A stretch of 37,713 nucleotides of DNA from Nemertoderma westbladi (GCA_032718475.1 JAUCBJ010000182.1:1-37713); one strand, 5' to 3'. Shown: positions 19,385-29,020, counted from the first letter of the stretch. Notes: generated by a model not told the origin, from the sequence alone. Numbers and translations are program-made.

Positions 19385-20570
19385 AACTAAGGCACAACCA
19401 TCTAAATTTCCTAATTAATTACCAACTAATTAATTACTAAATAAAATTAAAGTTAATAATTAAAGTTAATTGGTATGAAAACTATTGACTTTCATTATAT
19501 TGACTTACCGGTATTCCTTTTTACATTAAATGCTGTTGTTGATAAAACGAGTATCATATAAAAAATTCCAGTGGCTACAAACGAACCCGCCATTAACACT
19601 TCAGTTATTTAGGATAATTATGGTTTAATATAATACTAAATTAGATTCACTGGAGTGTAAATTATAACAATATTAAAATATTAAATAGTTCTATTTGTGC
19701 AATATCATAAAGTAATATGTCGTTCATGATGACTCATATTACTAGTATGTAATGCTGTGTAATTTAATCCCTTCACACTTCTTGTGAATAACGCAGTAGG
19801 TGGGGATACCTCTGCTCTGGTTGATACATTGTAACTAATATAATGTAATTCTCCAACGGTTGTGAAGTTACTTTATAGATCTGGGATATTAACACTCCTC
19901 ATCACGGTGGTTTTTTTAGGATTTATAATTTCGTTGCATTTTGGTTCCTTCACTTATCACCTATATGCCAGCCAGGTTATGCCATAGACGCGATTTTTTT
20001 TTTGGCGCGATATAGTACACATGGACTAATTAATATTGTAAATTATGTAGTAAATTATATTATTATTTGTTATTAAATCATGCCGCAGGGGCCTATAGTA
20101 AACATGAAGACACAAAATAGCACATGATAAAGAAATATAATACACAGAGCGAACTCTGCTACATATACCACTTATAACGGAGGTACTATGTACGCAGAGG
20201 ATTGAATCATGCGAGATACGGTATTATATTGAATACAGCAAACAAAATAATGTTACCAGATTAATTAAATTATAATTAATTCACGCGGCTTTTATGTCCA
20301 ACAGGTAAACATTTCATGTGAAACTAATTTCTCTACCAACCCCCCCACCCCCGCCCCCTCATTCCCCACCACTCCATTCCCATTCATTTTTTAGGTACCC
20401 CAAAATTTTGGTCACTCAATTTTTTTCAAATTTCTTATTGCTATAAATTATTATGACTGATACATACATTCGATCTTTGTCATGATTTTTACCTTTATTG
20501 AGTAACGTTAAATCCCGTGGAAGTGTTTAGTATCGGTAATAATGCGTTTGTATATTTTTTAAAGCATCAA
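19385..20570. other. AT-rich spacer without recognised features
   Basis: I see no gene, RNA or recognisable element. The DNA is AT-rich with short simple runs and a C-rich patch at 20340-20370. Confidence 0.5.
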
Positions 20571-20599
20571 TATATGAAAAGTGCTGGTATATAGCACTT

Positions 20600-21040
20600 T
20601 ACAAACTGAAATTTTTCAAGTTTGAAAAATACGTTTGAAGACACCGATTATTTTCCTATTTAGGTTTTCAATTCCGATGGCAATCATTATTTTCAACAAA
20701 TCCGATGACTTGTCGATTTTTGGCAGCACCACAAACATGAAAATTACAAGTAATTGAAATTTTTCAAGTATGAAAAACATATATGAAGACACCTATTATT
20801 TTCCTGTTTAGGTTTTCAAGGGTCCTGATTCCGAAAATTGTCAGTTACTCATTACTTCTATTTTCGTGTTTGGGGTGCCGCCAAAAGTCGACAAGTCATC
20901 GGATTTGTTGAAAATAATGATTGCCATCGGAATCAGGACCCTTGAAAACCTAAATAGAAAAAATAATCGTGTCTTCAAGTGAATTTTTTAAATTTGAAAA
21001 ATGTTGGGTACTTGCAATTTTCGTGTTTGGGGTGCACACC
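20600..21040. repeat. Inverted repeat with perfect 46-bp arms
   Basis: The segment 20671-20716 (starting ATTCCGATGGCAATC) is the exact reverse complement of 20888-20933. Less perfect pairing continues outward to about 20637 and 20980; the left arm lacks about nine bases (AGGGTCCTG) present in the right arm. The arms share GGTCCTGATTCCGATGG with the TTAA elements at 2502-5426 (GGTCCTGAATCCGATGG near 4187), so this may be a relic of that family. There is no ORF. Confidence 0.75.
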
Positions 21041-21159
21041 CAGTAACACAAAAATGCAATTTGACTGGATATAATATCTGACACGAACAACAGTGTTCTT
21101 GGAAACCTATAAAACGTAACTATCTAGTTATCAGAATCACTTTACAGTCATGAAAATAA

Positions 21160-21490
21160 TGATACGACGTCGAACCAGGAGAGGAGGAGGAGATGTCGGC
21201 GAAGAGGACGTCGGGACCAGCGATCGGCTTCGACGGGCCTACAACGCCACCAAGAAACTATTTGAGGGAAGCCAAAGAGGGAGAGAAGGTAAACCAGGGA
21301 AAGTTGAGCCAGCGGCTAGGTGAGTCGAATAAACATTTCAGATATCTAGTCCGTTTCAGGCAGGGAGTATTGGCGAGTGAGAGGGCGAGGGGGGTCGCCA
21401 CCGAACTATTCGAACTGTGACGATCCGGGGTTATGGAGCCTGAAGTGGTGTACGTAGGGCCATAAATACTGGATGCTAGGGGAATTAAGT
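21160..21490 (+). pseudogene. Pao-B gag N-terminus, copy 2
   Basis: This segment is the plus-strand counterpart of the minus-strand gag at 1-416: GDVGEEDVG, SDRLRRAYNATKK, NKHFRYLVRFRQG and ARGVATELFEL align with that copy. Homology begins abruptly at about 21160 just before the gag ATG, so the LTR and leader of this copy are missing. A frameshift lies near 21262, after NATKKLFEG. TGA at 21418 replaces the Trp codon of copy 1, and TAA at 21463 replaces a Tyr codon. Function is as in copy 1. The broken state and abrupt left edge suggest an old, rearranged fragment. Confidence 0.7.
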
Positions 21491-21492
21491 TA

Positions 21493-22056
21493 GTGGGTTG
21501 GGCAGATCCGTACGAGGGCGAACCCGAGGTTAACTCCGAGGATTCGGTCTCGTCGGTTAGCGAGAACCCCAGAAAGTGGGGGAAAATTAGTAGGACAGAG
21601 AGGCGACGGGGGTCTGTCGCGACCGATATGTCTGCTACATCCTCTGCGAAAGCAAGAATGGTGTTAGAGATAGATCTGGCGTGTCAATTAGACATGGTGG
21701 CGCTAGACCAGAAAGAATTAGAGAGGCAGTTGGATGAGGGAACTGCGCTGCTAGAGAAAGAGAGGGAGTTGGCGAGGGAGTGTAGAGAGTGGGCCGAGAG
21801 GGTAGCGAGAAATTGTAGAGAGCAAGAAGAGAGAGAGGCGAAGGAACGTAAAGAGCGAGAGACGAGAGTAGAGAGCGAGCGTAGAGAGCGGGTGGCGAGA
21901 GAAACCAGAGCGAACCAGAGTTTGCGAGAGGATAGAGAGAGAGTGAGAGCGGGAAAGCGCATGCGGGATGATATGAATGCCCGGTTGAGGGGGCTTATGC
22001 AGTTTCAGGCCAAACAGAAGCACCGACTGGAACTGGCGCAGTTGGGAATATTCTGA
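21493..22056 (+). pseudogene. Pao-B gag, coiled-coil region, copy 2
   Basis: The frame continues the gag N-terminus (GWADPYEGEPEVNSEDSVSS aligns with copy 1 up to the window edge). Residues about 55-185 are an almost pure Glu/Arg-rich helix (LEKERELARECREWAERVAR, ERETRVESERRERVARETRA) with heptad spacing, a long coiled coil suited to gag oligomerisation. The frame reaches TGA at 22054. An acidic continuation (SESEAGSGSVYEEPEVDG) lies in the next frame, so a small frameshift sits near 22050. The start codon GTG at 21493 is not a real initiation site. Confidence 0.65.
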
Positions 22057-22058
22057 GA

Positions 22059-22940
22059 GTGAGGCTGGCTCGGGTAGTGTTTACGAGGAGCCAGAGGTTG
22101 ATGGAAACGTTTGTTAATACCCCACTTACAGGGACTGGACGACAGACCCAAGACTGGTGTAACCGTACGGGTGGGGGGGGGGGGGGGGGGGGGGGTAATA
22201 ATAATACGCTAGAAGGCGTTAATATTAATAGTATGGTAGTAGACAACCCTAATCAAACTTTCATTCCAGGAAATAACGGGAATTTGCCCGACAATAATAA
22301 TTTAAATCCGGATATCTCTACTTTAAATGCACAAAATAATTCAAATAATAATCTAAATCAAAATATGGAAAATAATTCAAATATACAAAGTAATTCGAAT
22401 AATTTAAATTTAAATACGCAGAGTAATCTAAATAATAATTTTAATTCAAACGAACAAAATAATCCCGATTCTAATCCAAATATACAAAATAATTTAAATA
22501 ATAATCCGAATTCTACTACTAGGATCGGCATGCTGCATTGCAGCTGCATTTTTAAGAATGCTATGCCGGCTTGTCAACAAAATTGCACCGCCACAACTCC
22601 CTATCACCCATGACATTTGCTAGATCATCCGCATCTTTAAGGCCAGTGTCCTTTAAGATGCGTCTCAAGAAAGTCATGGGCTGTCCGAATTCAGTACAGA
22701 ATAACTCCAATAATTTAAATAATTTTAATAATAATCTTGATAATGGTGCTATTAATATAAACGCGGCAGACGTAGGTGGTTCGACCAGTGGGGCCCTGGA
22801 TCTGGAAGGCCACGTAGTAAATACGCAGGGAGTAGCGGCGGTGAGTCAACCCAACGAGAGTCTGCTAGACCACGCAATGGTACAGGGAGAGGCGGGGGTG
22901 AATAGACCCGGCTGCAGTGGAAATAGTGCGTAGGTTAGGG
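22059..22940 (+). pseudogene. Pao-B gag, Asn-rich low-complexity region, interrupted
   Basis: After a 23-G run at 22173-22195 the frame becomes extremely Asn-rich (LNAQNNSNNNLNQNMENNSN) for about 110 residues, then is interrupted by a 170-bp LINE tail (22514-22683). The same Asn-rich pattern resumes at about 22686 (VQNNSNNLNNFNNNLDNG) and passes into an ordinary linker before TAG at 22931. Such sequence is probably intrinsically disordered and may drive particle assembly or RNP condensation; that role is inference. The G-run length probably changes the frame. I know of no named domain here. Confidence 0.5.
22514..22683 (-). mobile_element. 170-bp 5'-truncated LINE tail inserted in gag
   Basis: The segment is nearly identical to 15613-15783, the 3' end of the full-length LINE, in the same minus orientation. 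It is flanked by TCCGAATTC at 22505-22513 and 22684-22692, so it inserted with a duplication of up to nine bases (the T and two C may partly belong to the element). It is a clean case of severe 5' truncation during LINE integration. Confidence 0.9.
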
Positions 22941-23646
22941 AGAGGCGTAGAAGCGAAGTAAGAGATAGTCAAGTAATAGGGGTGGCGAGCGGGGGGGGTT
23001 TAGAACAGTGGAGTTTAACCGGGAGGTCGATGAGAGATCTCACGAGCGGGGACGCTACACTGAAAAGAGAAGAAGAGAAGAGAGTAGAAGAAGTGTTGCT
23101 AGGAGCGACCGGAGAGTGAGGACGGATAGCGAGCCATCGGTAGTAGAGATGGAGTTGGAGAGTCAGTGGGATCGAACTCCGGGAGATTGCCATCGCCCCA
23201 GAGAGACGCGGCCTGGCGAGGTGTAGTATACGCCGAGAGGGGGATACAGGACGTACCGGTACGAGGACGAGAACAGGAGAGGGGATCGAAGAGAAACTTC
23301 CCGACGGGATATAGCTGCCAATCGACAGTATGGTAGTCGCGGGGAGGACTTCTTGGACTATTCGAGAAGGTTAAACTTCGGTCCGGAGGGACTCATACAG
23401 ACTGCAGGACATACTGTAGGCCTTACTGCACATACTATAGGCCATGCTGGGAGAGATAGTGTAGGCGATAGGGTAGCGCGGACAACGGGATTAAACCCGG
23501 AAGTCACGGAGTATATACCGGTAGGTAGGCCAGAAGTGGATAGGCCTATATCGGTACCAGCACAGCAGTATGACTATAACATGCAGGGACATAACATATA
23601 CCAAGGGGAGGGGAGAGTTATTGCGGATAGGTGTATGGTATATTAG
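22941..23646 (+). pseudogene. Pao-B gag, Arg-rich and linker region, copy 2
   Basis: Two overlapping frames look coding. 23008-23226 gives an Arg/Glu-rich stretch (SHERGRYTEKRRREESRRSV), and 23353-23646 gives NFGPEGLIQTAGHTVGLTAH and later PISVPAQQYDYNMQGHNIYQ. The Arg-rich part may bind RNA. The second part contains three short GH repeats (TAGHTVG, TAHTIG, HAGRDSVG). Frameshifts near 22940, 23220 and 23640 break it. There is no recognisable domain, but it lies between the coiled coil and the DUF1759-like part of the same gag, and I treat it as their linker. Confidence 0.45.
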
Positions 23647-24032
23647 ATATATTAACATCAACCCCAGTACCAAACATACCACCGGTGGGGGGGGGGGGGG
23701 GGGGGGGGCAGGTTGACATTTCCCCATTACAATATCAACAATACACTCAAACAGAAATAAGAACATCGAACCCCCTGGACGAGAACAGGTCTTGCGACAC
23801 GGAAATATGGAGGGGGCCGTTACCCCCAATGGTATATCCGACGCAACGAAAGACAACAGGTCGGACGGGTGGACCGCACCCAATGGGAGAATCTGTACAG
23901 CATCCTTCGAACCCATTGGAAGCACAGGCGATGGGAATTGCTACACTAATCGATGCACTCAAGACCAGAATCGAGCTACCACCCGTAGAGCCATTTAAAT
24001 TCGATGGAATTAGGCCGGAAGAATACCTGCAA
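23647..24032 (+). pseudogene. Pao-B gag, start of DUF1759-like capsid region, copy 2
   Basis: After a 22-G run (23687-23708) the frame reads DISPLQYQQYTQTEI and then EAQAMGIATLIDALKTRIEL, ending at RPEEYLQ. The last 45 residues match the copy at 33399 closely (MEAQAMGMATLIDALKTRIE). In that copy the protein goes on with FRRMYSNEIL. Here it stops because the LTR at 24033 begins exactly after the Gln codon region. The LTR insertion therefore destroyed this gag. Confidence 0.75.
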
Positions 24033-24594
24033 TGTGACGGGATCTATGAAGGATCCCGGTTTATCCGGTTTTCAATCTACGCGTCCCCGCCGTGTGTGAA
24101 AGGTAAAGAGAGTTATTGATCGCTGTTTATAGTCTTCTGGGTATAATAGTATAGATATGATATAAGATATATAAATGATGACACAAGGTATAAGATATGA
24201 TATTGGATACACGGATGGTATACGAAGACGGTAATTGAAGTTCCGGTACTACCCTAGCTAAGCTGACTTACTATAAGTGAATGAAATGATTACTGTACTG
24301 ATAATATATATTGCACGGTTGGCCAAGTTACGTTACTCAGCCGATGCCTTCCCCCCATTGGCTAATAACCCTGTTGTCGCCCTTTGCCTCCCCTGAAGTG
24401 CTTCCCTTCGCCTCTGCTATTCTCTCTCTTTCAGGGGTGTAACCCCTGACCCTTATTGTGCGTGTGTGTGTGCATTCTCTCCTTCCCACTTTGTTGGGTG
24501 ACATGAGGTTGATATTGGTAATCAACCTCGTGTTCCCAATATTGCTTAACGGCTCACTTTATGGGGTAGGTTAGCGGAATTGGAAAAGCTAACA
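24033..24594 (-). mobile_element. LTR, copy 2 (3' LTR of the minus-strand element)
   Basis: The plus strand begins TGTGACGGGATC and ends GGAAAAGCTAACA, matching LTR copies 1 and 3. On the minus strand it therefore runs TGTTAGC to TCACA. Directly before its minus-strand 5' end is GGGGGGGAG (24603-24595), a textbook polypurine tract, so this is a 3' LTR and the element body lies to the right. Its left edge abuts the plus-strand gag after EEYLQ, the insertion target. A TATA-like ATATATATTGCACGG lies near 24306 on the plus strand, but transcription should run on the minus strand, so I give it no weight. Confidence 0.75.
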
Positions 24595-24603
24595 CTCCCC
24601 CCC
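24595..24603 (-). promoter_or_regulatory. Polypurine tract
   Basis: GGGGGGGAG on the minus strand abuts the TGTTAG start of the 3' LTR. This is the expected priming site for plus-strand DNA synthesis in LTR retrotransposons. It fixes the LTR boundary and the orientation of the element. Confidence 0.75.
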
Positions 24604-24632
24604 ATGCTATCTTCCCGGTGAGAAGATAGCAT
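24604..24632. other. Perfect 11-bp hairpin beside the polypurine tract
   Basis: ATGCTATCTTC and GAAGATAGCAT pair perfectly around a 7-base loop (CCGGTGA). It sits immediately 5' of the polypurine tract on the minus strand. A second hairpin, CCCGAT-CTAGT-ATCGGG, is at 24664-24680. Structured RNA here could affect priming, packaging or 3' end formation; that is inference. Confidence 0.85.
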
Positions 24633-24680
24633 CCACCTCTAGTGTGCTACAATTCCGCTGGATCCCGATCTAGTATCGGG

Positions 24681-25303
24681 TGTGGGGTGGAACTATTTTT
24701 TTTTTTTCCTTCGGAGCCGGCTTTCCAGGCCGCTCCCTATGGGTATGATAATGCTACCCCGTTTGGCTGGCGTCCCGTGTCGGGCCGATCGTGCGCTCCT
24801 CCCACATGACTTTTGTTTCCCAAATCACTTTCGCCACTCCAACTCTACTCTACTCTCACCCCAACTCTTACACTCTCTCGAACCTCCTCGTCCCTCAATC
24901 TGCCTCTTACTTCTCCCCCCCCCCCACACGTGAATTGTGCTCGCACTCTCTCTATACCCCGCACTCTCTCCGCACTACAACTCAACCTCTATCCTGACCA
25001 CTCACTCCCGACGAGTTTCACCCCTCCCTTTTGTGACGTCGCACTCAAGAAGCGTGATGTCGTCCAATATCTCGTCCGTGGTAGTATTATAGTCCATTGG
25101 TCCCCAGTCCCAGTAGCTAATTGAGAAAGGTTATATGACTATAGTACTTACTTCGAATATATATATTTTTTTTATTACTAGATTACTGATTGTTACGTAC
25201 GTACATACAAATTGCACTTATTCGATTATTTACATTATTTGAATTTGTATTTAAGAGTTCGCACGTCTCGCGTGGTGCCTTCCAGGCATGTTACACCGAA
25301 GTC
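24681..25303. other. Presumed 3' untranslated region of the minus-strand element
   Basis: This stretch holds a T-run (24692-24706), a CT-rich tract (24820-25010, purine-rich on the minus strand) and a C-run at 24916-24926. A short minus-strand frame at 25002-25134 includes YWDWGPMDYNTTTDEILDDI and ITLLECDVTKG, with a stop just upstream. I do not recognise it and do not call it a gene. Confidence 0.35.
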
Positions 25304-25723
25304 TTAGTTCGTTCCACCAGCCTTTGGGAACCACCTCAAGTCTTTCCTTTTGTCGTCCTCCTCCCTGGGTCGTTTCCTGGTCACTGCCGCTCCTCTGGTC
25401 TTGTCTGCTTTCTGGCTTCGGACTCTCGCCGCCACCTCCTTACTGATCCCGGTTGTTGACTCCTTGGGTGCCGGTGTTATTAGCTCCCGGTATCGCTTCG
25501 TGGGTGGCCCCTCCGAGTGGCCCTGTTGTCTCCCCCTGGTGGCGTCCCATAAGATCATCTTCATTGCCCGTGGCACATGCTCCGCCAAGAAATCCCTAAA
25601 CTCTCCTCTGCTCTGTGGCGTCCACCTATCCAAATACCTCTGCGTATTTATCACCCCGGCATATGATGCCGCCGTCGCCACTTCCTGGTAGGTAAACGGA
25701 AGCCTCCGTTTGATAATCTCCAT
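25304..25723 (-). pseudogene. Accessory ORF, C-terminal basic tail
   Basis: This frame continues the zinc-knuckle ORF upstream. An 8-bp tandem duplication (CATGGAGA twice, near 25720-25735) shifts the frame; before it the protein reads FQWGFFNME, after it MEIIKRRLPFTYQEVATAAS. The segment has a short helical part (EFRDFLAEHVPRAMKMILWD) and a Lys/Arg-rich end (GAAVTRKRPREEDDKRKD) that resembles a nuclear localisation signal or nucleic-acid-binding tail. It is in the same frame as the exonuclease-like part, so two compensating frameshifts separate the three pieces. Nothing else is recognised. Confidence 0.55.
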
Positions 25724-26823
25724 GTCTCCATGTTAAAGAAGCCCCACTGGAACTCCTGGGCCTTCATACGCTGCCGAGTCATCGCCCCGACGTCGGCCCA
25801 TTCCTCGAAGACCCTAAACTTCTCTTCGTCGTCCATCCAGTCGCACTGGCGTCCGTAATGTCCCCGAAAGTTACATTTCGAACATCGGTTATGCAACCGT
25901 GGACACGCCCCCATCCTGTGGCTCGACTCGCGGCAATTGAGACAATAAGTCCCTTTCTGGAACCGGTACAAACAGCTCCTTTCCTGGTGGGTCTGTCTCC
26001 CACAGTAGTCGCAACCGAGTACCAATGTCTCCCGCCCCACATTGTCCTTCGTCCCAAGCGATCTCCGCGGTCTGTGGAGTCGCTGGTAAGCGAACTTCCG
26101 GACGTTAGTGTCCCGATCTACGTCGATCTCCGTGCCCCTTTCGGGCATTGTCTCCCCGAATACTACTCGTGGTGCCGTCCCCGGTTGCTCGCCCAACCTG
26201 ATAGTGCTCCCCGCGAAATCCATCGCCGGCTCCTCGTGCACCCAGGCCCGCTTGCCGGGTCTATCCCAGAAGGCCCTCGCCCCACTGGCCGTCACCACCC
26301 TCCCGCCAACCCAGTCCGTGTCCGAGTGGCCGATCCTCCCGATGGGCGGCATCTCTCCGAACTCGTCGTCGTCTTCGTCCTCCTCTGGCAGTGGCTCCAA
26401 CCCCGGTATCCCGGTGGATCCGCTATGTCCCTTCCCGCCTTGGCTCTCGCCCGTAGCTCTCCATCCCTCTAGCTCCCCTAGCTTCCTTAGCGGCTGGTCG
26501 CCCTCGCCGCCCGCTGGTATGGGCGTCGCTTGCAATCCCGACGTCGACTGTTTCGGTGATCCCACCGTCCATCCTAGTTCTCGCCCTAGAGACTCCCCCG
26601 AACTCCCTGATGAAGTCCAACGAAGTTCGTCTAGGCCCGCCTGTTCCTCGAAGCCGTAGCTCTGCGCCCTAGCTTCCTCCTCCCTTTCCTCTGCTTCTCT
26701 CCTCTCCCGTCTAGCGACTTCTTCCAGTCGCTTCGCCTCTCGTCTATCCGTCTCTAGTTGCTCCCATCTCTGATACGGCGTATCTATCTCCCCGTCTACC
26801 AGATGTCGGCTGTTGTAGTACAC
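25651..26823 (-). pseudogene. Accessory ORF, middle part with three CCHC zinc knuckles
   Basis: The N-terminal 60 residues are a charged coiled coil (EQLETDRREAKRLEEVARRE). A Ser/Gly/Glu-rich linker with an acidic cluster (EEDEDDDEFGE) follows. Three perfect C-x2-C-x4-H-x4-C knuckles then lie at C271-C284 (CDYCGRQTHQERSC), C294-C307 (CLNCRESSHRMGAC) and C314-C327 (CSKCNFRGHYGRQC). Such knuckles bind single-stranded nucleic acid in retroelement gag and nucleocapsid proteins. The listed start is a GTG inside the upstream ORF, shifted by one base; VYYNSRHLVDGEID is probably internal to a single protein. Its place, downstream of integrase and upstream of the 3' LTR on the same strand, argues for an accessory product of the Pao element, not its gag. 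Confidence 0.65.
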
Positions 26824-27862
26824 CGACCTCGCCCTTCAGCCCCGGGTGGTCTACCAGACCATCAAAAGCCGTCTTAAAGGCTCTTCTGTAGCTTAGGGGT
26901 GATCCCGATAATAGGAATGCCGTTGGTTCCCTCTCGATAACCACGGTCATGAATAGGTTAAGCAAACCTATCATTATCCAGTCCTCCTGTAGGATATATC
27001 GCTTCTGATATACCTTTATAGCTCCTCTTCGGAATTGATACACCTCTTGTTTTCCCGGCCTCGCTCCCCACTTCAGCGAGTTCGCTAATTCTGCTCCGTA
27101 CTCTTCCCTAAACTTCCCCCAGTCCATTGGTTTGTGACATACGAGCCCCAATAGCTGGCCCATCGCCACCGCTCCGCAATGGCCTGTGTTCTCGACTAGT
27201 CCCAACCCGTCTGGTGCTGTCATAGCCATGAAGACCGTCTGCATATCCAGGAGGTTGGGGGTGTCCGGACCGATGATTCTCTCCGCGTCATCGCGAATCG
27301 CCGATCCCACTTTCGTTGTCGACTTCTCTCTCACTAGGACTTGCACCGCCCTCGGCAGCCGGTCCAACTTCGGCCCATCCTTCTTCCCATACGTTCCCAG
27401 GTCAAATAGGAAAATATCCCCATTTGGCGCGGCCAAATGTAGGAGTATGGTTCTGGCCGATCCCGCCGATCCTCTCCTTGAACCCTCCTCGTCTTCCACG
27501 GTCCCTTCGTCGTCTAGGATCATGTATCCTCCCCTGTTGACGGACTCTATGAACCTTTTCCAATCTTTCCTCGGCGACTCCCTCGCGTACGTCGGAATCC
27601 CGAACTTCGCCTCGACTCCTTTCACCACGTAATGGAAATGCTCGAAGATCGCGTTGTCCAGCGACGGCGTCCCGTAGGTCCCGACCAGCCGCTGTTCGTG
27701 CACCTCCCTGAAGTGGTCCTGTAGCGCTCGTGCTGCATGACCCTTTTCTAACCGCTCGTAGTATCCCCTCGTCCTTTCTTCCGGATGCCTCTTGGTGAAA
27801 TCCACCAGTATCTCCTTTCCTCCTAGCTCCGCATTTCTCTTTCGCACAAGTTTGCTTGCCAT
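26744..27862 (-). pseudogene. Accessory ORF, N-terminal DEDDy 3'-5' exonuclease-like domain
   Basis: I take the ATG at 27862 (MASKLVRKRN) as start; an in-frame GTG lies eight codons upstream. Numbered from that GTG, residues 120-315 resemble the WRN/EXD-type 3'-5' exonuclease fold. Matching parts are ILDDEG (D125, E127; the D-x-E motif), ILLHLAAPNGDIFLFDLG, LPRAVQVLVREKSTTKVG, SAIRDDAERI (D199 or D200; motif II), and QKRYILQEDWIMIGLLNLF (Y297 with E301 or D302; the motif III Y-x3-D is offset or has Glu for Asp). Such enzymes trim 3' ends of DNA or RNA; the altered last motif leaves catalysis in doubt. The N-terminal 90 residues are helical and unrecognised. The ORF ends by frameshift, then continues in the zinc-knuckle ORF. 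The assignment is by motif pattern only. Confidence 0.55.
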
Positions 27863-28339
27863 CTCGAACTCTCCCCGATCGCTCACCCTTTGGGTGGTGC
27901 CTTACCAAGGCGCTATAGGATGAGTGATAGGTTTAGATGGTTTATTTCAGTTCGATGGCCTATCTCTCTCTGAATTTCTGAGTTATTGCCTATTCTTTAC
28001 ACTACTTAATTATGAAGCTACTAAATGTACCCTAAATCACAATTTTGTCCGTTACTTTAATTATATTCCAGAATTTCCTTTCCTACTGTTACCATAATTT
28101 TGCTAATTTTTTAGCCCTATTCTTATTTTATTTTAATTTAATTTTAATTCTACTGTCCTACTACATACTATTGCCTATGGATTATTCCATTTTATAATCC
28201 ACATTCTGGCCTACTCTGTGGGACCTGTGCAGTACAACAGAATGCGTCGCGTGGCCACACGATTTGTCCAGCTGTACTCATATGCCCCCCTCTCGCTACT
28301 CACTACTGACTAATATCTCTATACTATATATACCCCTCC
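27863..28339. other. Noncoding region upstream of the accessory ORF
   Basis: No ORF is present. On the minus strand GGATTATAAAATGGAATAATCC-like sequence near 28178-28199 combines a TATA-like TATAAAAT with a 7-bp inverted repeat; it could be a promoter for a subgenomic transcript of the accessory ORF. A small hairpin (CCTTGGTAAGG) lies near 27899-27909. Confidence 0.35.
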
Positions 28340-29020
28340 ACCTCTATCTCTTACTAACTAGTACTACGTACTTTCTTACTAACTTCTAACTCTCTCTAAC
28401 TAACTAACGGTACTACGTACCCTCTAACTCTTACTCTCTCTAACTAACGGTACTACGTTCCCTCTAACTCTTACTCTCTCTAACTAACGGTACTACGTAC
28501 CCTCTTACTAACCTCTAACTCCACTAACTAACTAACGGTACTACGTACCCTCTTACTAACCTCTAACTCCACTAACTAACTAATGGTACTACGTACCCTC
28601 TTACTAACCTCTAACTCCACTAACTAACTAACGGTACTACGTACCCTCTTACTAACCTCTAACTCCACTAACTAACTAAGGTACTACGTACCCTCTTACT
28701 AACCTCTAACTCCACTAACTAACTAACGGTACTACGTACCCTCTTACTAACCTCTAACTCCACTAACTAACTAACGGTACTACGTACCCTCTTACTAACC
28801 CTCTAACTCCACTAACTAACTAACGGTACTACGTACCCTCTTACTAACCTCTAACTCCACTAACTAACTAACGGTACTACGTACCCTCTTACTAACCTCT
28901 CTAACTCAACTAACTAACTAACGGTACTACGTACCCTCTTACTAACCTCTAACTCAACTAACTAACTAACGGTACTACGTACCCTCTTACTAACTCCTCT
29001 AACACTCCTAACTAACTTCT
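28340..29020. repeat. ~49-bp minisatellite with GGTACTACGTACC core
   Basis: About fourteen units carry GGTACTACGTACCCTCTTAC, then TAACCTCTAACTCCACTAAC and TAACTAAC. The core GGTAC-TAC-GTACC is an inverted repeat. Leftmost units are shorter and more diverged (28361-28490); central ones are nearly identical, so the array expanded recently. It lies between the integrase and the accessory ORF. Confidence 0.9.

Noticed and set aside
24765-24785. tRNA primer-binding site (TGGCGTCCCGTGTCGGG)
   Set aside because: It resembles a tRNA-Asp-type site, but the adjacent LTR is oriented as a 3' LTR with a polypurine tract, so a primer site is not expected here.
25858-26659. Plus-strand ORFs opposite the accessory ORF
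   Set aside because: They are antisense shadows of the zinc-knuckle ORF, which has three perfect CCHC motifs on the minus strand.
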